Counted from the first letter of the stretch, positions 35,101 to 43,912 are shown. The stretch is 64,000 nucleotides of DNA from Solirubrobacterales bacterium (GCA_012718975.1 JAAYBF010000121.1:1-64000); one strand, 5' to 3'. Notes: a model not told the origin generated them from the letters alone. Program-made: numbers and translations.

Positions 35101-35834
35101 GCCGCCGGGTCGAGCGCCCCCACGGCGTCGCCGTGGCCGGCGTCCGCGAGCAGCAGCAAGCACCGTTCGAGCCGTTCGCGGCCCTCCGACACGCGCACCC
35201 CGTCCCCGGCGCCCTCGAGCTCGGCGAGCGCCGCCCGCGCGGTCGCGACCACCCGCTCCGGCTCGCCGCCGCCGGCCGGCGGCTCGATCTCCGGCAGCTC
35301 CGGCGCCTCCTGGCCGCGGCTGCGCAGGTGGCCGTATGCGGTGCGGGTCATCGCCGCGAGACGGTCGGGCGTGTAGGCGGCGACGAGCCGCAGCCGGTCG
35401 GCGCCGGCGCCGTCGTGGAGGAACTCGGCGAGCGCGCCGTCGAAGGCCTCGCCACCGAGCCGGTCGGACTCGAGCTGGTCGAGCACGCGGAACTCGGGGT
35501 CGATCCCGGCCGCGAGCGCGTGGGCGCGCAGCAGCTGGGCGCAGAAGCCGTGGATCGTCGAGATGAACGCCCCCTCGGCGGCGCGCGCGTCGGCGTGTCG
35601 ACCGGCGGCGGCGAACCGCTCGCGCACGCGCGCCTTCAGCTCGGCGGCGGCCTTCTCGGTGAAGGTGATCGCGAGGATCTCGTCGATCGCGCAGCCGTCG
35701 TCGATCACTGCGGCGGCGATCCGCTCGACGAGCACCGAGGTCTTGCCCGAGCCGGCCCCGGCGGCGACCAGCAGGCCGCCGTCGCGGCGGTCGATCGCCC
35801 GCCGCTGCTCGTCGGTGAAGGCGCGCGCGCTCAC
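32187..35834 (-). CDS. addA: AddA-like UvrD-family helicase-nuclease with four-cysteine motif
   Basis: 1215-aa motor/nuclease subunit for double-strand break end resection. Superfamily 1A motifs: Walker A AAGAGSGKTS (about 24-33), VDEFQDTNPLQ, VMTVHRAKGLE-like MTVHRAKGLEFPVV, and YVAATRAERHL. The C-terminal RecB-type nuclease has INGVVDVH and VDYKTD (about 1098-1103). Cys925 and C-x2-C-x6-C (1191, 1194, 1201) match the iron-sulfur staple normally found in AddB. GTG 35834 overlaps the addB stop by 4 nt. Confidence 0.9.
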   Translation of the reverse strand: MSARAFTDEQRRAIDRRDGGLLVAAGAGSGKTSVLVERIAAAVIDDGCAIDEILAITFTEKAAAELKARVRERFAAAGRHADARAAEGAFISTIHGFCAQLLRAHALAAGIDPEFRVLDQLESDRLGGEAFDGALAEFLHDGAGADRLRLVAAYTPDRLAAMTRTAYGHLRSRGQEAPELPEIEPPAGGGEPERVVATARAALAELEGAGDGVRVSEGRERLERCLLLLADAGHGDAVGALDPAALAKLTLSRAAGALKTEACDAYREALEALHGHVTHLHELRDHALLRVLLRAYGDRYAALKRDRSGLDFDDLELVANRLLAGDEVVRGRWAGRFRHVLVDEFQDTNPLQNELLERIAGERMFRVGDEFQSIYRFRHADVSVFRDQAERARGAGRFEALTANFRSAPAVLGAIDLLFGAVWGARFPRLRAGGAATPLGDGPAVELLVADRPHNGSRWRERFDADAAAGAGPDPELAFGESLREVVPHRAAEARMLAKRIDQLIAAGECAAGDVVVLVRATTHLAAFERALEDRGIPTYVMGGRGYWSAQQVGDLRAYLGALANPLDDLALYTALASPLGGVSLDALVVVADEARRRGREPWTVVADLDASLADRLGARDAERIARFAALLAGERAGAPRRSLEALIDRAVTESGYDLHLLAQEQGRRRMANVRKLMRLAREYEAEEGRDLRGFIDYVAERDELGDRQGEAPLEPEDVQAVRLMTVHRAKGLEFPVVCVADLGKPGREDRSSLQISDDGAVGISLAQLGGGSVASSRLRDIRERQKLADEEEEKRVFYVAATRAERHLILSGGTDLDKLREEEPLEEPMRWVWRALAPELPEIETAATVVRDLDGRSVPIGVTVLRPDTVDAVLPAADRAPERAEPPPAGLEALDAPALAAVPPPPALPVSRTSYSGLARHAACGYRFYLERVLRLPRSPRRAVAAGLAEAAPDGGAPAGAAGGEATAAPAVGAQVPGMPVAPEPEAMAPTLRGSLVHQLLEEIDLSDPAVPAADAITALIERAGEPVRDHEVADVAALVQAFADSPLRARLAAADRVRTELPFVFQLPSERPGGRGTLINGVVDVHASEPGRVLIVDYKTDRLLDGQDPAELVDAHYATQRLVYALAALQSGAPAVEVAYLFLDRPAEPVSATYAATDQPALADRLRDRVRPLADGRFQPSDRPWHGLCADCPGQGGLCSWPPERTLAPEPPA

Positions 35835-38794
35835 TGCTCGATCCGGCAGATCGACGGGTGCGAGCAGCCGCCGCGGTAGGCGCAGGAGCCGGGGCACGAG
35901 CGGAGCCTGCCCTCCCCCATCTCGGCGGCGGCGGTCGCGATCGCGCCGCGCGCCCAGTCGCGCAGCTCCGCCAGCGCGGCGGGCTCGAGCACGTCGCCGC
36001 CGACGAAGTCGCCGCCGAGCGCGGCGGCGTGGTCGGCGTCGACGGCGCCGCGCGGGCGGCGGTCGTCGCCGGAGAGCGGCACGTAGAGGCCGGCGACCGC
36101 CTCGACGCCGAGCAGCCGCTCGGCGACCAGCATGTAGAGCGCCGCCTGGAGGCGGCCCTTCGGCTCCCACTTCTCGGCGCTGTAGTCGTTGACGCGGCCG
36201 CTCTTGTAGTCGAGCACGGCGACCGCGTCGCCGCGGCGGTCGACGCGGTCGATCTTGCCGCGCACGCGCAGCCCGTCGCCGAGGTCGACCTCGGGGTGGT
36301 CGGCGTCGGGCAGGCCGAACGCCAGCTCGAGCGCCGCCGGCTCGAACTCGGACTCGACACGGGCCTCGTGGTCGAGGTGGCGCAGCAGCTGGAACTCGAG
36401 CCGCCGCAGCGCGGCGCGCATCCGCGGCGCGCGCAGCGTCGCGCCGCGCCGCTCGGCCTCCTCGGCGAGCGCCTCGAGCAGGATCTCCTCGGCGCGCGGC
36501 AGGTTGGCGGGCGTGGGCCGGCGGTCTCCGGTGCGCTCGTGCAGGCGGCGGTAGGTGAGCTCGAGCACCGTGTGCGCGAAGGCGCCCTGGACGAGCCGCT
36601 CGGGGTCGGGCTCGAGCGCGACGGGCCGCAGCACGTCCTCGACGAGCCAGTTGACCGGGCAGCCGGCGAACCGCTCGATCGCCCCGGCGGAGACGGCGCC
36701 ACGCGCGCCCAGCGCGGCGAGCGCGGCCTCGAGCGCGACCGGCCCGATCGGCGCGGGGGGCGGGTCGCGGCGGCCGGCGGCGACGGCCCGCTCCCACTCG
36801 GCCGGCGTCGGGGCGTCGTCGGGAGTCCAGGTGACGTCGGCGAGCGACCGCCGCCGCGCCCGCTCGCGCAGGCCGGGCAGCACCCGCTCGACGTCGGCGA
36901 GGAAGAACGACGGCCGCTCGGACTCCCCCTCCTCGCCGGAGGTGCGGGCGCTGAGCACCAGCAGCCGCTCGGCGCGCGAGGCGCAGACGTAGAGGAGGTA
37001 GCGCTCGCGGTCGAGCTGGGACTCGCGCAGCGGCAGCGCGAGCCCGGACGCGGCGGCGATCTCGCGCCGGTCGGCGTCGGAGAGGAACGGGTCGGCGCCG
37101 CCCCCGGCGGGGAACTCGCCCTCCTGCAGGCCGCAGACGAAGACCGCCTGGTAGCGGCGGGCGCGGATCTCGGTCGGCGCGGCGACCGCGACGCGGCCCG
37201 GCTGGGGCTCCTCGCCGACGCGCAGCTCCTGGGCGGCGAGGGTGTCCGCGACGGTCGCGAGGTCGACGGCGATCCCGCCGCCGCGGGCGAGGCCGCGCAG
37301 GTCCGCGAGCGCGGCGCCGACGGCCGCGACGGCGCGCGCGTCGTCGACCTCCGCCCCGGCGAGGACGTGCGCGGCGCGCAGGTGCGGCGCGGCGAGCAGC
37401 GCGTCGGCGCGGCGGCGGACCTCGTCGAGGAGGTCGTCGCCGCGCGCCGCCGCGAGGCGGTCGAGCTCGCGCAGCGGGAACGGGCCGATGCCCCTGGTCG
37501 CGTCGTCGCCCTCCCACAGCTCGCGGGCGCGGGCGGCGCTGGCCGCGCCGTCGCGGCGGACGGCGACCTCGAGCCGGTCGGCGTAGACCGGCTCGCGCAG
37601 CCGGCCCGGGGTGCGCAGGTAGGCGAGCAGGTCGTCGGCGGTCCCGGTCCCGGCGGCGCAGCGCAGCAGCGCGAGCAGGCCGCGGCCGAGGGCGGTGTGT
37701 CCAAGCGCCAGCCGGCGGTCGATCGAGTACGGGATGCCGTAGGCGCCGAAGACCTGCTCGATCGTCGTCGCGTAGGCGCGCGGGTCGCGCAGCACGACAG
37801 CGACCTCGCCGGCCGGCGTGCCGGCGCGCAGCAGCGCCAGCACCTCGGCGGCGCACAGCTCGACCTCGGCGCGGCGGCCGCCGGCGAGGTGGAGCCGGAC
37901 CGTTCCCCCGGGGTCGGCGACCGTCGGCGGCGCGTCCTCGAAGAGCCCGCGCTCGAGCGCCGACAGGACGGCGCGCGAGTCTTCGTCGTAGTAGTCGTCG
38001 AGCGGCGCCAGCTCGGTCTCCTCGGCGCCGGCGTCGAGCAGCCGGCGGCGGGCGTGGGCGGTCGCCTCGAAGGCGGTCCGGCCGTGCTCGTAGGGCAGCG
38101 AGACGCAGACGTCGGCACCGGCGTCGCCGGCGAGCGCGGAGAGCGCGGCCAGCTCGAGCGGGGTGAAGTCGTCGAAGCCGTAGACGAAGACGGGCGTGGA
38201 GCCCCAGCTCGCCGGCCGTTGACGCAGCGCGGCGACGGCGTTCCAGGCGTACAGCTCGTCGTCGAGCAGGCCGGCGGCGTCGAGGCGCTCGCGGTAGCGG
38301 CGGTAGATCGCGGCGACCTCGTCGGCGTAGCGGCGGCGCGGGCCGTCGCCGGCCCAGGCGCGCAGCGCGGCGGTCAGGCGGGCCGGCTCGACGAGCGCGG
38401 GGCCGGCGGCGGTGCGCTCGGCCAGCGACCGCTCGACCTCGGCGACGAACCGTGTGGCAGCCCGGGCGAACCCGGGCCGCGCCGCCGACTCGGCGAGCGC
38501 CTCGAGCCCGGCCGACGCGGCCGCCTCGGCGACGATCAGCTCGCGCTGGAGCCGGGTCGCGACGCGGCCGCCGGCGCCGGCGCGGCGGGCGATCTCGACG
38601 AACAGCCGCTTGAAGCGCAGCACCCCGACGCCGAACACCGCCCCGCGCTCGGCCAGCTCGCGCTGGTTGTGCTCGACGTCCTCGAAGGCGGGCACGACGA
38701 GCAGCGGCTGCTCGTCGACGCGGGCGCGCAGGCCGCCGAGGACCGCGCCGGCCTTGGCGGCGTTCGCGGGACCGGTTACGAGCTTCAGCGGCAC
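35831..38794 (-). CDS. addB: AddB-like nuclease subunit (degenerate helicase, PD-(D/E)XK nuclease)
   Basis: 987-aa partner of the AddA-like protein. The N-terminal P-loop is degenerate (LVTGPANAAKAG lacks GKT/S), so it is probably a structural, Chi-scanning-type helicase fold. The C-terminal nuclease has VRGKIDRVDRR and VLDYKSGR. Iron-sulfur ligands are likely in FAGCPVNW and the C-rich end (CPGSCAYRGGC then SIC). GTG 38794 start. It is translationally coupled to the AddA-like gene. Confidence 0.88.
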   Translation of the reverse strand: MPLKLVTGPANAAKAGAVLGGLRARVDEQPLLVVPAFEDVEHNQRELAERGAVFGVGVLRFKRLFVEIARRAGAGGRVATRLQRELIVAEAAASAGLEALAESAARPGFARAATRFVAEVERSLAERTAAGPALVEPARLTAALRAWAGDGPRRRYADEVAAIYRRYRERLDAAGLLDDELYAWNAVAALRQRPASWGSTPVFVYGFDDFTPLELAALSALAGDAGADVCVSLPYEHGRTAFEATAHARRRLLDAGAEETELAPLDDYYDEDSRAVLSALERGLFEDAPPTVADPGGTVRLHLAGGRRAEVELCAAEVLALLRAGTPAGEVAVVLRDPRAYATTIEQVFGAYGIPYSIDRRLALGHTALGRGLLALLRCAAGTGTADDLLAYLRTPGRLREPVYADRLEVAVRRDGAASAARARELWEGDDATRGIGPFPLRELDRLAAARGDDLLDEVRRRADALLAAPHLRAAHVLAGAEVDDARAVAAVGAALADLRGLARGGGIAVDLATVADTLAAQELRVGEEPQPGRVAVAAPTEIRARRYQAVFVCGLQEGEFPAGGGADPFLSDADRREIAAASGLALPLRESQLDRERYLLYVCASRAERLLVLSARTSGEEGESERPSFFLADVERVLPGLRERARRRSLADVTWTPDDAPTPAEWERAVAAGRRDPPPAPIGPVALEAALAALGARGAVSAGAIERFAGCPVNWLVEDVLRPVALEPDPERLVQGAFAHTVLELTYRRLHERTGDRRPTPANLPRAEEILLEALAEEAERRGATLRAPRMRAALRRLEFQLLRHLDHEARVESEFEPAALELAFGLPDADHPEVDLGDGLRVRGKIDRVDRRGDAVAVLDYKSGRVNDYSAEKWEPKGRLQAALYMLVAERLLGVEAVAGLYVPLSGDDRRPRGAVDADHAAALGGDFVGGDVLEPAALAELRDWARGAIATAAAEMGEGRLRSCPGSCAYRGGCSHPSICRIEQ

Positions 38795-38818
38795 GGGGCC
38801 GTCAGGTATACGGCCAGC

Positions 38819-39463
38819 TCAGGACGGCTGACGGTCGCCGGCGGCGAGCGCGCCGCGGCGCAGCGCGTCGGCGAGCGCCTCGGCGTAGCGCTGGGCGGGC
38901 AGCATCGGCGGGGCGTCCTGCAGCTCCCAGCCGACCGCGGGGCGCTGGACCCAGCGGGCGACGCGAACGGCGCCGTCATCTAGCGGCTCGACGCGCAGCT
39001 CCTCCTTGAAGTCGCCGCTGCGGCCGCGGCTGACCCCGGAGCCGCCGTCGCCGCCGTCGGCGGGCTCGGTCTGCAGCGCGCCGGTCAGCTTGGCGGCGTC
39101 GCGCGCCTGGAGGGCCTCGCCGCTGCGCTCGACCAGGTCGAGCAGCTCGCCGGCGGCGAGGACGGGCGCCTCGGGGACGAGCGCCGAGCCGCGCCAGCGG
39201 CCGAGCCGGACACCGCCGGGGACCCGCTCGAGCCGGACGAGCGAGCGCATGCCCTCGTCGTCGACGTGGACCGGCGTGGCGACGTGCGGGCCGCTGAAGG
39301 CGGGCGCCGCGGGAGCCTTCTCGCCGCTGGCTCTGCGCCGGGCCGACTGGCCCGATCCGCCGCTGCGCCGCCGCGTGGCGGAGCGGTCCGGGTCGAGCAC
39401 CGTGCCCTTGGAGCAGATCTGGCAGTCGGCGGTGAACCGGTTGTGGCGGCAGAACAGCGACAC
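38819..39463 (-). CDS. Hypothetical protein with N-terminal zinc-binding motif
   Basis: 214 aa, not recognised. The N-terminus SLFCRHNRFTADCQICSKG is a compact C-H...C-x2-C zinc motif. A basic, Ser/Gly-rich linker (30-65) and an alpha/beta domain (about 70-210) with VARWVQRPAVGWELQDAPPM follow. GTG 39463 has TATCCT 9 nt upstream. It is first in the operon with the addB- and addA-like genes, 24 bp before addB, so a DNA-repair accessory role is plausible but unproven. Confidence 0.68.
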   Translation of the reverse strand: MSLFCRHNRFTADCQICSKGTVLDPDRSATRRRSGGSGQSARRRASGEKAPAAPAFSGPHVATPVHVDDEGMRSLVRLERVPGGVRLGRWRGSALVPEAPVLAAGELLDLVERSGEALQARDAAKLTGALQTEPADGGDGGSGVSRGRSGDFKEELRVEPLDDGAVRVARWVQRPAVGWELQDAPPMLPAQRYAEALADALRRGALAAGDRQPS

Positions 39464-39472
39464 GGCTGTCGC

Positions 39473-39478
39473 AGGATA
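39473..39478 (-). promoter_or_regulatory. -10 box TATCCT, leaderless type
   Basis: Ends 9 nt before the GTG at 39463; likely promoter of the zinc-protein/addB/addA operon. Confidence 0.48.
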
Positions 39479-39498
39479 GTGGGCGCGGGCCTGCCAAG

Positions 39499-40620
39499 AT
39501 GCGCGCGGTGGCTACGGCGATCGTGTCCGACCTGCACCTCGGGACCGTCTCGGGCGCCGACCTGGCGCGCGGCGGACCGGCGCTCGACCGGCTGCTCGAC
39601 GTGCTGGCGGGCGCGGAGCGGATCGTGCTCCTCGGCGACCTGCTCGAGCTGCGCGAGCGTCCGGCGGCGGCGGTGCTCGAGGACGTCGCGCCGGCGCTGC
39701 GGCGGATCGGCGAGGCGGCCGCCGGCAAGCGGCTGACGGTCGTGCCGGGCAACCACGACCACCAGCTCGTGGCGCCGGCGCTCGAGCGGGCGCGGCTGGC
39801 CGGCGGGACGCTCGCGATCGCAGCGGAGCATCCGCCCGAGCCGGGCGAGCTGGCGGCGCGGGTGGCGGAGCTGATGCCGGCGACCGACGTCGCGTTCTCC
39901 TACCCGGGCGTCTGGCTGCGCGACGACGTGTTCGCCACCCACGGCCACTACCTCGACGCCCATCTGACGGTGCCGCGCGTCGAGTGCCTGATCGCGGCGG
40001 CGGTCGAGCGGTTCGCGACGGGCGTCGGCCCGGAGGGGCCGCAGGCGGCGGCCGACTACGAGGCGATCCTCGCCCCGATCTACGCGCTCTCGCACGCGGT
40101 CGCCCAGAACGCCCGCGCGCATCCGCCGGCGCGCCGCAACAACCTCTCGCGCGACGTCTGGCGGATCGCCGCGACCGACGGCGACGGCCGGCTGCCTGAC
40201 CGGCTGCGCCGCCGCTTCGTCGGCCAGCTCGCGATCCCGGCGGCGGTTGCGGCCGTCAACGCGGTCGGCCTCGGTCCCTTCAGCGCCGAGCTGACGCCGA
40301 CCGAGCTGCGCGCCGCGGGCCTGCGCGCAATCGCGACGGTCGCCGACCGCCTCGGCATCGCCGACGCCCACGTCGTCTTCGGCCACACCCACCGCGCCGG
40401 CCCGCTGCCCGCCGACGACGCCTCCACCTGGACGCTTCCCGGCGGCGGAACCCTCACCAACACCGGCAGCTGGGTCGACGAGGCCCACTTCACCGCCTCC
40501 GACGGCCCCTCCAACCCCTACTGGCCCGGCCGCATCGCCTGGGTACACGCCGGCGGCGGCCCACCCAGCCTCGAGACGGTCATCGAGCCGACCGAGCGCT
40601 CCGCAGCGCGCCGGGGCTAG
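39499..40620 (+). CDS. Calcineurin-like metallophosphoesterase
   Basis: 373-aa dinuclear metal phosphoesterase. All five motifs are visible: SDLHLG (about 10-15), LGDLLE, GNHDH, THGHY and FGHTHRAG. A ~110-aa helical insert (about 160-275) between motifs IV and V is unusual and may bind substrate or membrane. ATG 39499; divergent from the addBA operon with 35 bp between starts. The nearest upstream SD-like sequence is weak. Confidence 0.9.
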   Translation: MRAVATAIVSDLHLGTVSGADLARGGPALDRLLDVLAGAERIVLLGDLLELRERPAAAVLEDVAPALRRIGEAAAGKRLTVVPGNHDHQLVAPALERARLAGGTLAIAAEHPPEPGELAARVAELMPATDVAFSYPGVWLRDDVFATHGHYLDAHLTVPRVECLIAAAVERFATGVGPEGPQAAADYEAILAPIYALSHAVAQNARAHPPARRNNLSRDVWRIAATDGDGRLPDRLRRRFVGQLAIPAAVAAVNAVGLGPFSAELTPTELRAAGLRAIATVADRLGIADAHVVFGHTHRAGPLPADDASTWTLPGGGTLTNTGSWVDEAHFTASDGPSNPYWPGRIAWVHAGGGPPSLETVIEPTERSAARRG

Positions 40621-40637
40621 CCGCGCCCGATCAGCGC

Positions 40638-40676
40638 GGTGAGAGTTACGGCCAATATTTGGCCGTAACTCTCACC
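40638..40676. repeat. 39-bp perfect palindromic element, copy 1
   Basis: An 18-bp arm GGTGAGAGTTACGGCCAA and its exact complement flank TAT. Starts 18 bp after the phosphoesterase stop. An imperfect second copy lies at 40842-40880. It could be a terminator or a protein-binding REP-like element. Confidence 0.7.
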
Positions 40677-40841
40677 GGGCATCTTGGGCGGGGTGGCGTT
40701 CCGCTCGGGGCGGACGGGCGAGGGCTGGGACGGGGCCCGGTTGGCTGGGTAGGGAGGGGAGCGGTCCGGAACGGGTCTGATTTGACCGTTTCGCTCCCGG
40801 GTTCGGGCGCCGCCCGCTGTTTCCCGGCCTCCGAAAGCTCG

Positions 40842-40880
40842 GGTGAGAGTTACGGCCAGTATTTGGCCGAAACTCTCACC
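40842..40880. repeat. 39-bp palindromic element, copy 2
   Basis: Same length and sequence as copy 1 except for changes near the centre and one arm mismatch (GAAACT for GTAACT). Starts exactly 204 bp from copy 1. No gene lies between the two; the spacer is GC-rich and without convincing codon structure. Confidence 0.65.
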
Positions 40881-40960
40881 GCGCTCCTGAGCGGAGGCCA
40901 TTGGGCCTCGGCGCCGAGCCCACCTTCACCGCCCCGCCGTTTCCCGGCCGTCTTCAGGGT

Positions 40961-41425
40961 CCATCCATCATCTCCCGGCTATCTCTCAGCCCATCCATCG
41001 TTTGCCGCGCATAGACCGGCAAACGCCGGACCGGCGCCGGGAGGGCCTGAAAACACCGGGTTGGCATGCGGAAGGCCAGCAAACGTCGGACCGGCGCGGG
41101 GAGGCCGGAAAGGTCGGGGCGGGTGTCGAACGATCGGCAAACGCCGGACCCGAAGCCCAAGGACACACCCACGCCTGGACCTCCGCTCCCACCCAAAAAA
41201 GGGCCGGCGCGTAGCGCCCCTCCACCGTTGGCCTCCGCGGGTGGCGACGGTGACGACCTTCGCGCGCAGGCGAAGCGCGGAGCTACTCCCCAGCCAACGC
41301 CCCACGGACCGCCGGCACCACGCTCGTGGAGAGCGCTAAGCGCAGCCGAGCACGGGACCTCGGCCGCAGGCCGTCCGTCTCAGTAGCGAAGCGTCAGTCC
41401 CAACACCGGAGACAGGACCCGCGGG
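40961..41425 (-). repeat. ~465-bp intergenic repeat, copy B (inverted relative to copy A)
   Basis: Reverse-complement match of 31082-31544 over the whole length. The same order of parts holds on the minus strand: CCGCGGGTCCTGTCTCCGG, hairpin, conserved block, then minisatellite units around CCGGCGTTTGCCGG. With copy A it brackets the addAB block. The 40621-41465 interval has no gene that I can support. Confidence 0.8.
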
Positions 41426-41465
41426 CAGAGCGGCCAGACCCTCGGCCGCGACGACCACCGACCTC

Positions 41466-43736
41466 CTACGCCGCCGGCTCCTCGATCGCCGGCTGGTCCG
41501 CCGCCACCTTGTCCTCGGCCGCGGCCGCCGCCTCCTCGCGCTCCTTCATCGGCCGGTTGGCCCACTCCTCGTCGAACTCGACCTTCCAGCGGCCGGGGGC
41601 GTCGTCGCGCGGCTCGATCTTGAGCTTGGCGCGGAACGAGCGGCCGGAGCGGCCGCGGAACCCGGTGACCTGCTTGGCGGTGCGGCCGATCGGCGGCTCG
41701 TCGCCGCGGTCGATCGACTCCTTGAGGCTGGCCATCAGCTCCTTGGCGACGGTGACGGGCAGGTTCTTGCGCGCCTTCTGCTTCCAGATGACGAAGCCGC
41801 AGCCGGGGTCGTCGCGCGACCAGCAGGAGTAGCCCTTGCGGTTCTCGGTGACCTCGCGGCCGCAGACGGGGCAGGGGCCGAGCTTGGCGCGCTCGATCTT
41901 GACGCCCTTGAGCTTGTCGAGCTCCTCGACGGTGGAGCCGATGAACTTGGCGATGTCGCGCATGAACGCGGGCCGGGAGTCCTCGCCCTTCTCGATCAGG
42001 GCGAGCCGGCGCTCCCAGTCGCCGGTGAGCTCGGCGGAGGTGAGGGCGTGCTGGCCGAGCAGGCGGATGACCTGGACGCCCTTCTCGGTGGCGTGGAGGG
42101 CGCGGCCCTCGCGCTCGATGTAGCCGACGTCGATCAGCCGCTCGATGATCGAGGCGCGGGTGGCGGGGGTGCCGATCCCGGAGTCCTTCATCGCCTCGCG
42201 CAGCTCGGCGTCCTCGATCTCCTTGCCGGCGGTCTCCATGGCGGCGAGCAGGGATGCCTCGGTGAAGCGCCTGGGCGGCTGGGTCTCCTTGCGTAGCGAC
42301 TCGACCTTCAGGGTGGCGACGGTCTCGCCCTGCTCGAGCTTGGGCAGGAGCTGGTCGCCGCCGGAGTCGTCGTCGCCCTTGCCCTCGCCCTGGGCCTCCT
42401 CGCCGTAGACGGCGCGCCAGCCGGGGACGACGAGGACCCGGCCGCTGGTGCGGAAGACGTTGTCCTCGACGGTGGTCTCGACGCGGGTGCGCTCGAACTC
42501 GGCGTCGGGGTGGAAGACGGCGAGGAACCGCTTGGCGACGAGGTCGTAGATCTTGAGCTCGTCGGCGCCCATCTTGGAGAGGTTGTGCTCGGACTTGGTC
42601 GGGATGATCGCGTGGTGGTCCTCGACCTTGGCGTCGTTGACGACGCGGCCGAGCGGCAGCTCGGCGAGCGACTGGACGTACTCGGAGGCCTTGCGGTAGG
42701 CGGGGTTGTGGCCGACGAGGCCGGCGATCGGCCGGATGTCGGGGACCATGTCGCCGGTCAGGAAGCGGGAGTTGGTGCGCGGGTAGGTGAGCGCCTTGTG
42801 CTCCTCGTAGAGGCGCTGGGCGGCGGCGAGGGTGCGGCGGGCGGAGAAGCCGTGGAGGGTGTTGGCGTGGCGCTGCAGCGACGTGAGGTCGTAGAGCAGT
42901 TGCGCCCGCTCGGTCTCCTTCTTCTTCTCGAGCTTGGTGATCGCGCCGTCGCGCTCGAGGCAGGCGGCGACGATCTTCTTCGCCTCGTCCTCGGGGAGCC
43001 GCTTGCCGCCCATGTAGCGGCCGGCGTAGCGGCGGTCGCCCTCGGCGGCGAAGCGTGCCTCGACGAGCCAGTAGGGCTCGGGCTTGAAGGCGCGGATCTC
43101 CTCCTCGCGGCGGGCGACGAGCGCGAGCGTGGGCGTCTGGACGCGGCCGAGCGACACGGCGCCGTCGAAGGCGGCGCGGAGGCGGATCGACGCGGCGCGG
43201 GTGGCGTTCATGCCGACGATCCAGTCGGCCTCCGAGCGTGAGCGGGCGGCGGCCTCCAGCGACTCCATCTCCTCGCCGGGGCGCAGCGAGGCGAAGGCCT
43301 GCTCGATCGCGGTGCGGGTCATCGACGACAGCCAGAGCCGCTTGACGGGCGGCTTGATCTTGGCGGTGTCGTAGACGTAGGCGAAGATCAGCTCGCCCTC
43401 GCGGCCGGCGTCGCAGGCGTTGATGACGTCGTCGACGTCGTCGCGGGCCATCAGCCGGTGGATGACCTTGAGCTGCTTGCCGGAGCGCTCGTCGTTGGGG
43501 ACGAGCTTGAACTCGTCGGGGACGATCGGCAGGTCGGCGAAGCGCCACTTCTTGAGCTTGGGGTCGTAGGCGTCGGGCTCGGCGAGGCCGACGAGGTGGC
43601 CGACGGCCCAGGTGATGACGTAGTCGTCGCCCTCGAGGAACGCCTTGTCCTTGCCCTGCTTGAACGATCCGGGCAGCGCGGACGCGAGGTCACGCGCGAC
43701 GGACGGCTTCTCTGCGACTACGAGTGTCTTGCCCAT
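41466..43736 (-). CDS. topB: DNA topoisomerase III (type IA)
   Basis: 756-aa type IA topoisomerase. The Toprim domain has VAEKPS and the acidic motif CDAGREGELI (Asp109). The catalytic Tyr318 is in LTYPRTNSRF. The C-terminal half carries a four-Cys zinc finger (CPVC then CWSRDDPGC) and a repeat of the C-terminal domain. The N-terminal extension and motif spacing match TopB more than TopA. ATG 43736 follows a weak AAGGTGGGGA. Confidence 0.93.
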   Translation of the reverse strand: MGKTLVVAEKPSVARDLASALPGSFKQGKDKAFLEGDDYVITWAVGHLVGLAEPDAYDPKLKKWRFADLPIVPDEFKLVPNDERSGKQLKVIHRLMARDDVDDVINACDAGREGELIFAYVYDTAKIKPPVKRLWLSSMTRTAIEQAFASLRPGEEMESLEAAARSRSEADWIVGMNATRAASIRLRAAFDGAVSLGRVQTPTLALVARREEEIRAFKPEPYWLVEARFAAEGDRRYAGRYMGGKRLPEDEAKKIVAACLERDGAITKLEKKKETERAQLLYDLTSLQRHANTLHGFSARRTLAAAQRLYEEHKALTYPRTNSRFLTGDMVPDIRPIAGLVGHNPAYRKASEYVQSLAELPLGRVVNDAKVEDHHAIIPTKSEHNLSKMGADELKIYDLVAKRFLAVFHPDAEFERTRVETTVEDNVFRTSGRVLVVPGWRAVYGEEAQGEGKGDDDSGGDQLLPKLEQGETVATLKVESLRKETQPPRRFTEASLLAAMETAGKEIEDAELREAMKDSGIGTPATRASIIERLIDVGYIEREGRALHATEKGVQVIRLLGQHALTSAELTGDWERRLALIEKGEDSRPAFMRDIAKFIGSTVEELDKLKGVKIERAKLGPCPVCGREVTENRKGYSCWSRDDPGCGFVIWKQKARKNLPVTVAKELMASLKESIDRGDEPPIGRTAKQVTGFRGRSGRSFRAKLKIEPRDDAPGRWKVEFDEEWANRPMKEREEAAAAAEDKVAADQPAIEEPAA

Positions 43737-43912
43737 GAGGAGTTCCCCACCTTATGCGGGTTCGGGGTCCGCGAGGGTAGACGACGCGGCGTAATTCCGG
43801 CGCCGGATGCCCGTTGGAGGGGTGCGATGCCGCTCTCCGAGTCGATCCTCCCGCCGCCTCTCGCCCTCGCCGGCGCGGGTGGCGGGCGCTGGAACGTCGC
43901 GCCCCGGCGCGC

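Noticed and set aside
32187..37856. A 1889-codon frame that would fuse AddA with sequence upstream
   Set aside because: The AddA-like domain starts at GTG 35834 in a GTGA overlap; upstream residues are an out-of-frame reading of addB.
40617..40901. A small minus-strand ORF with repeated GES(F/Y)GQILAVTLT
   Set aside because: The repeated peptide is simply the translation of the two 39-bp palindromes.
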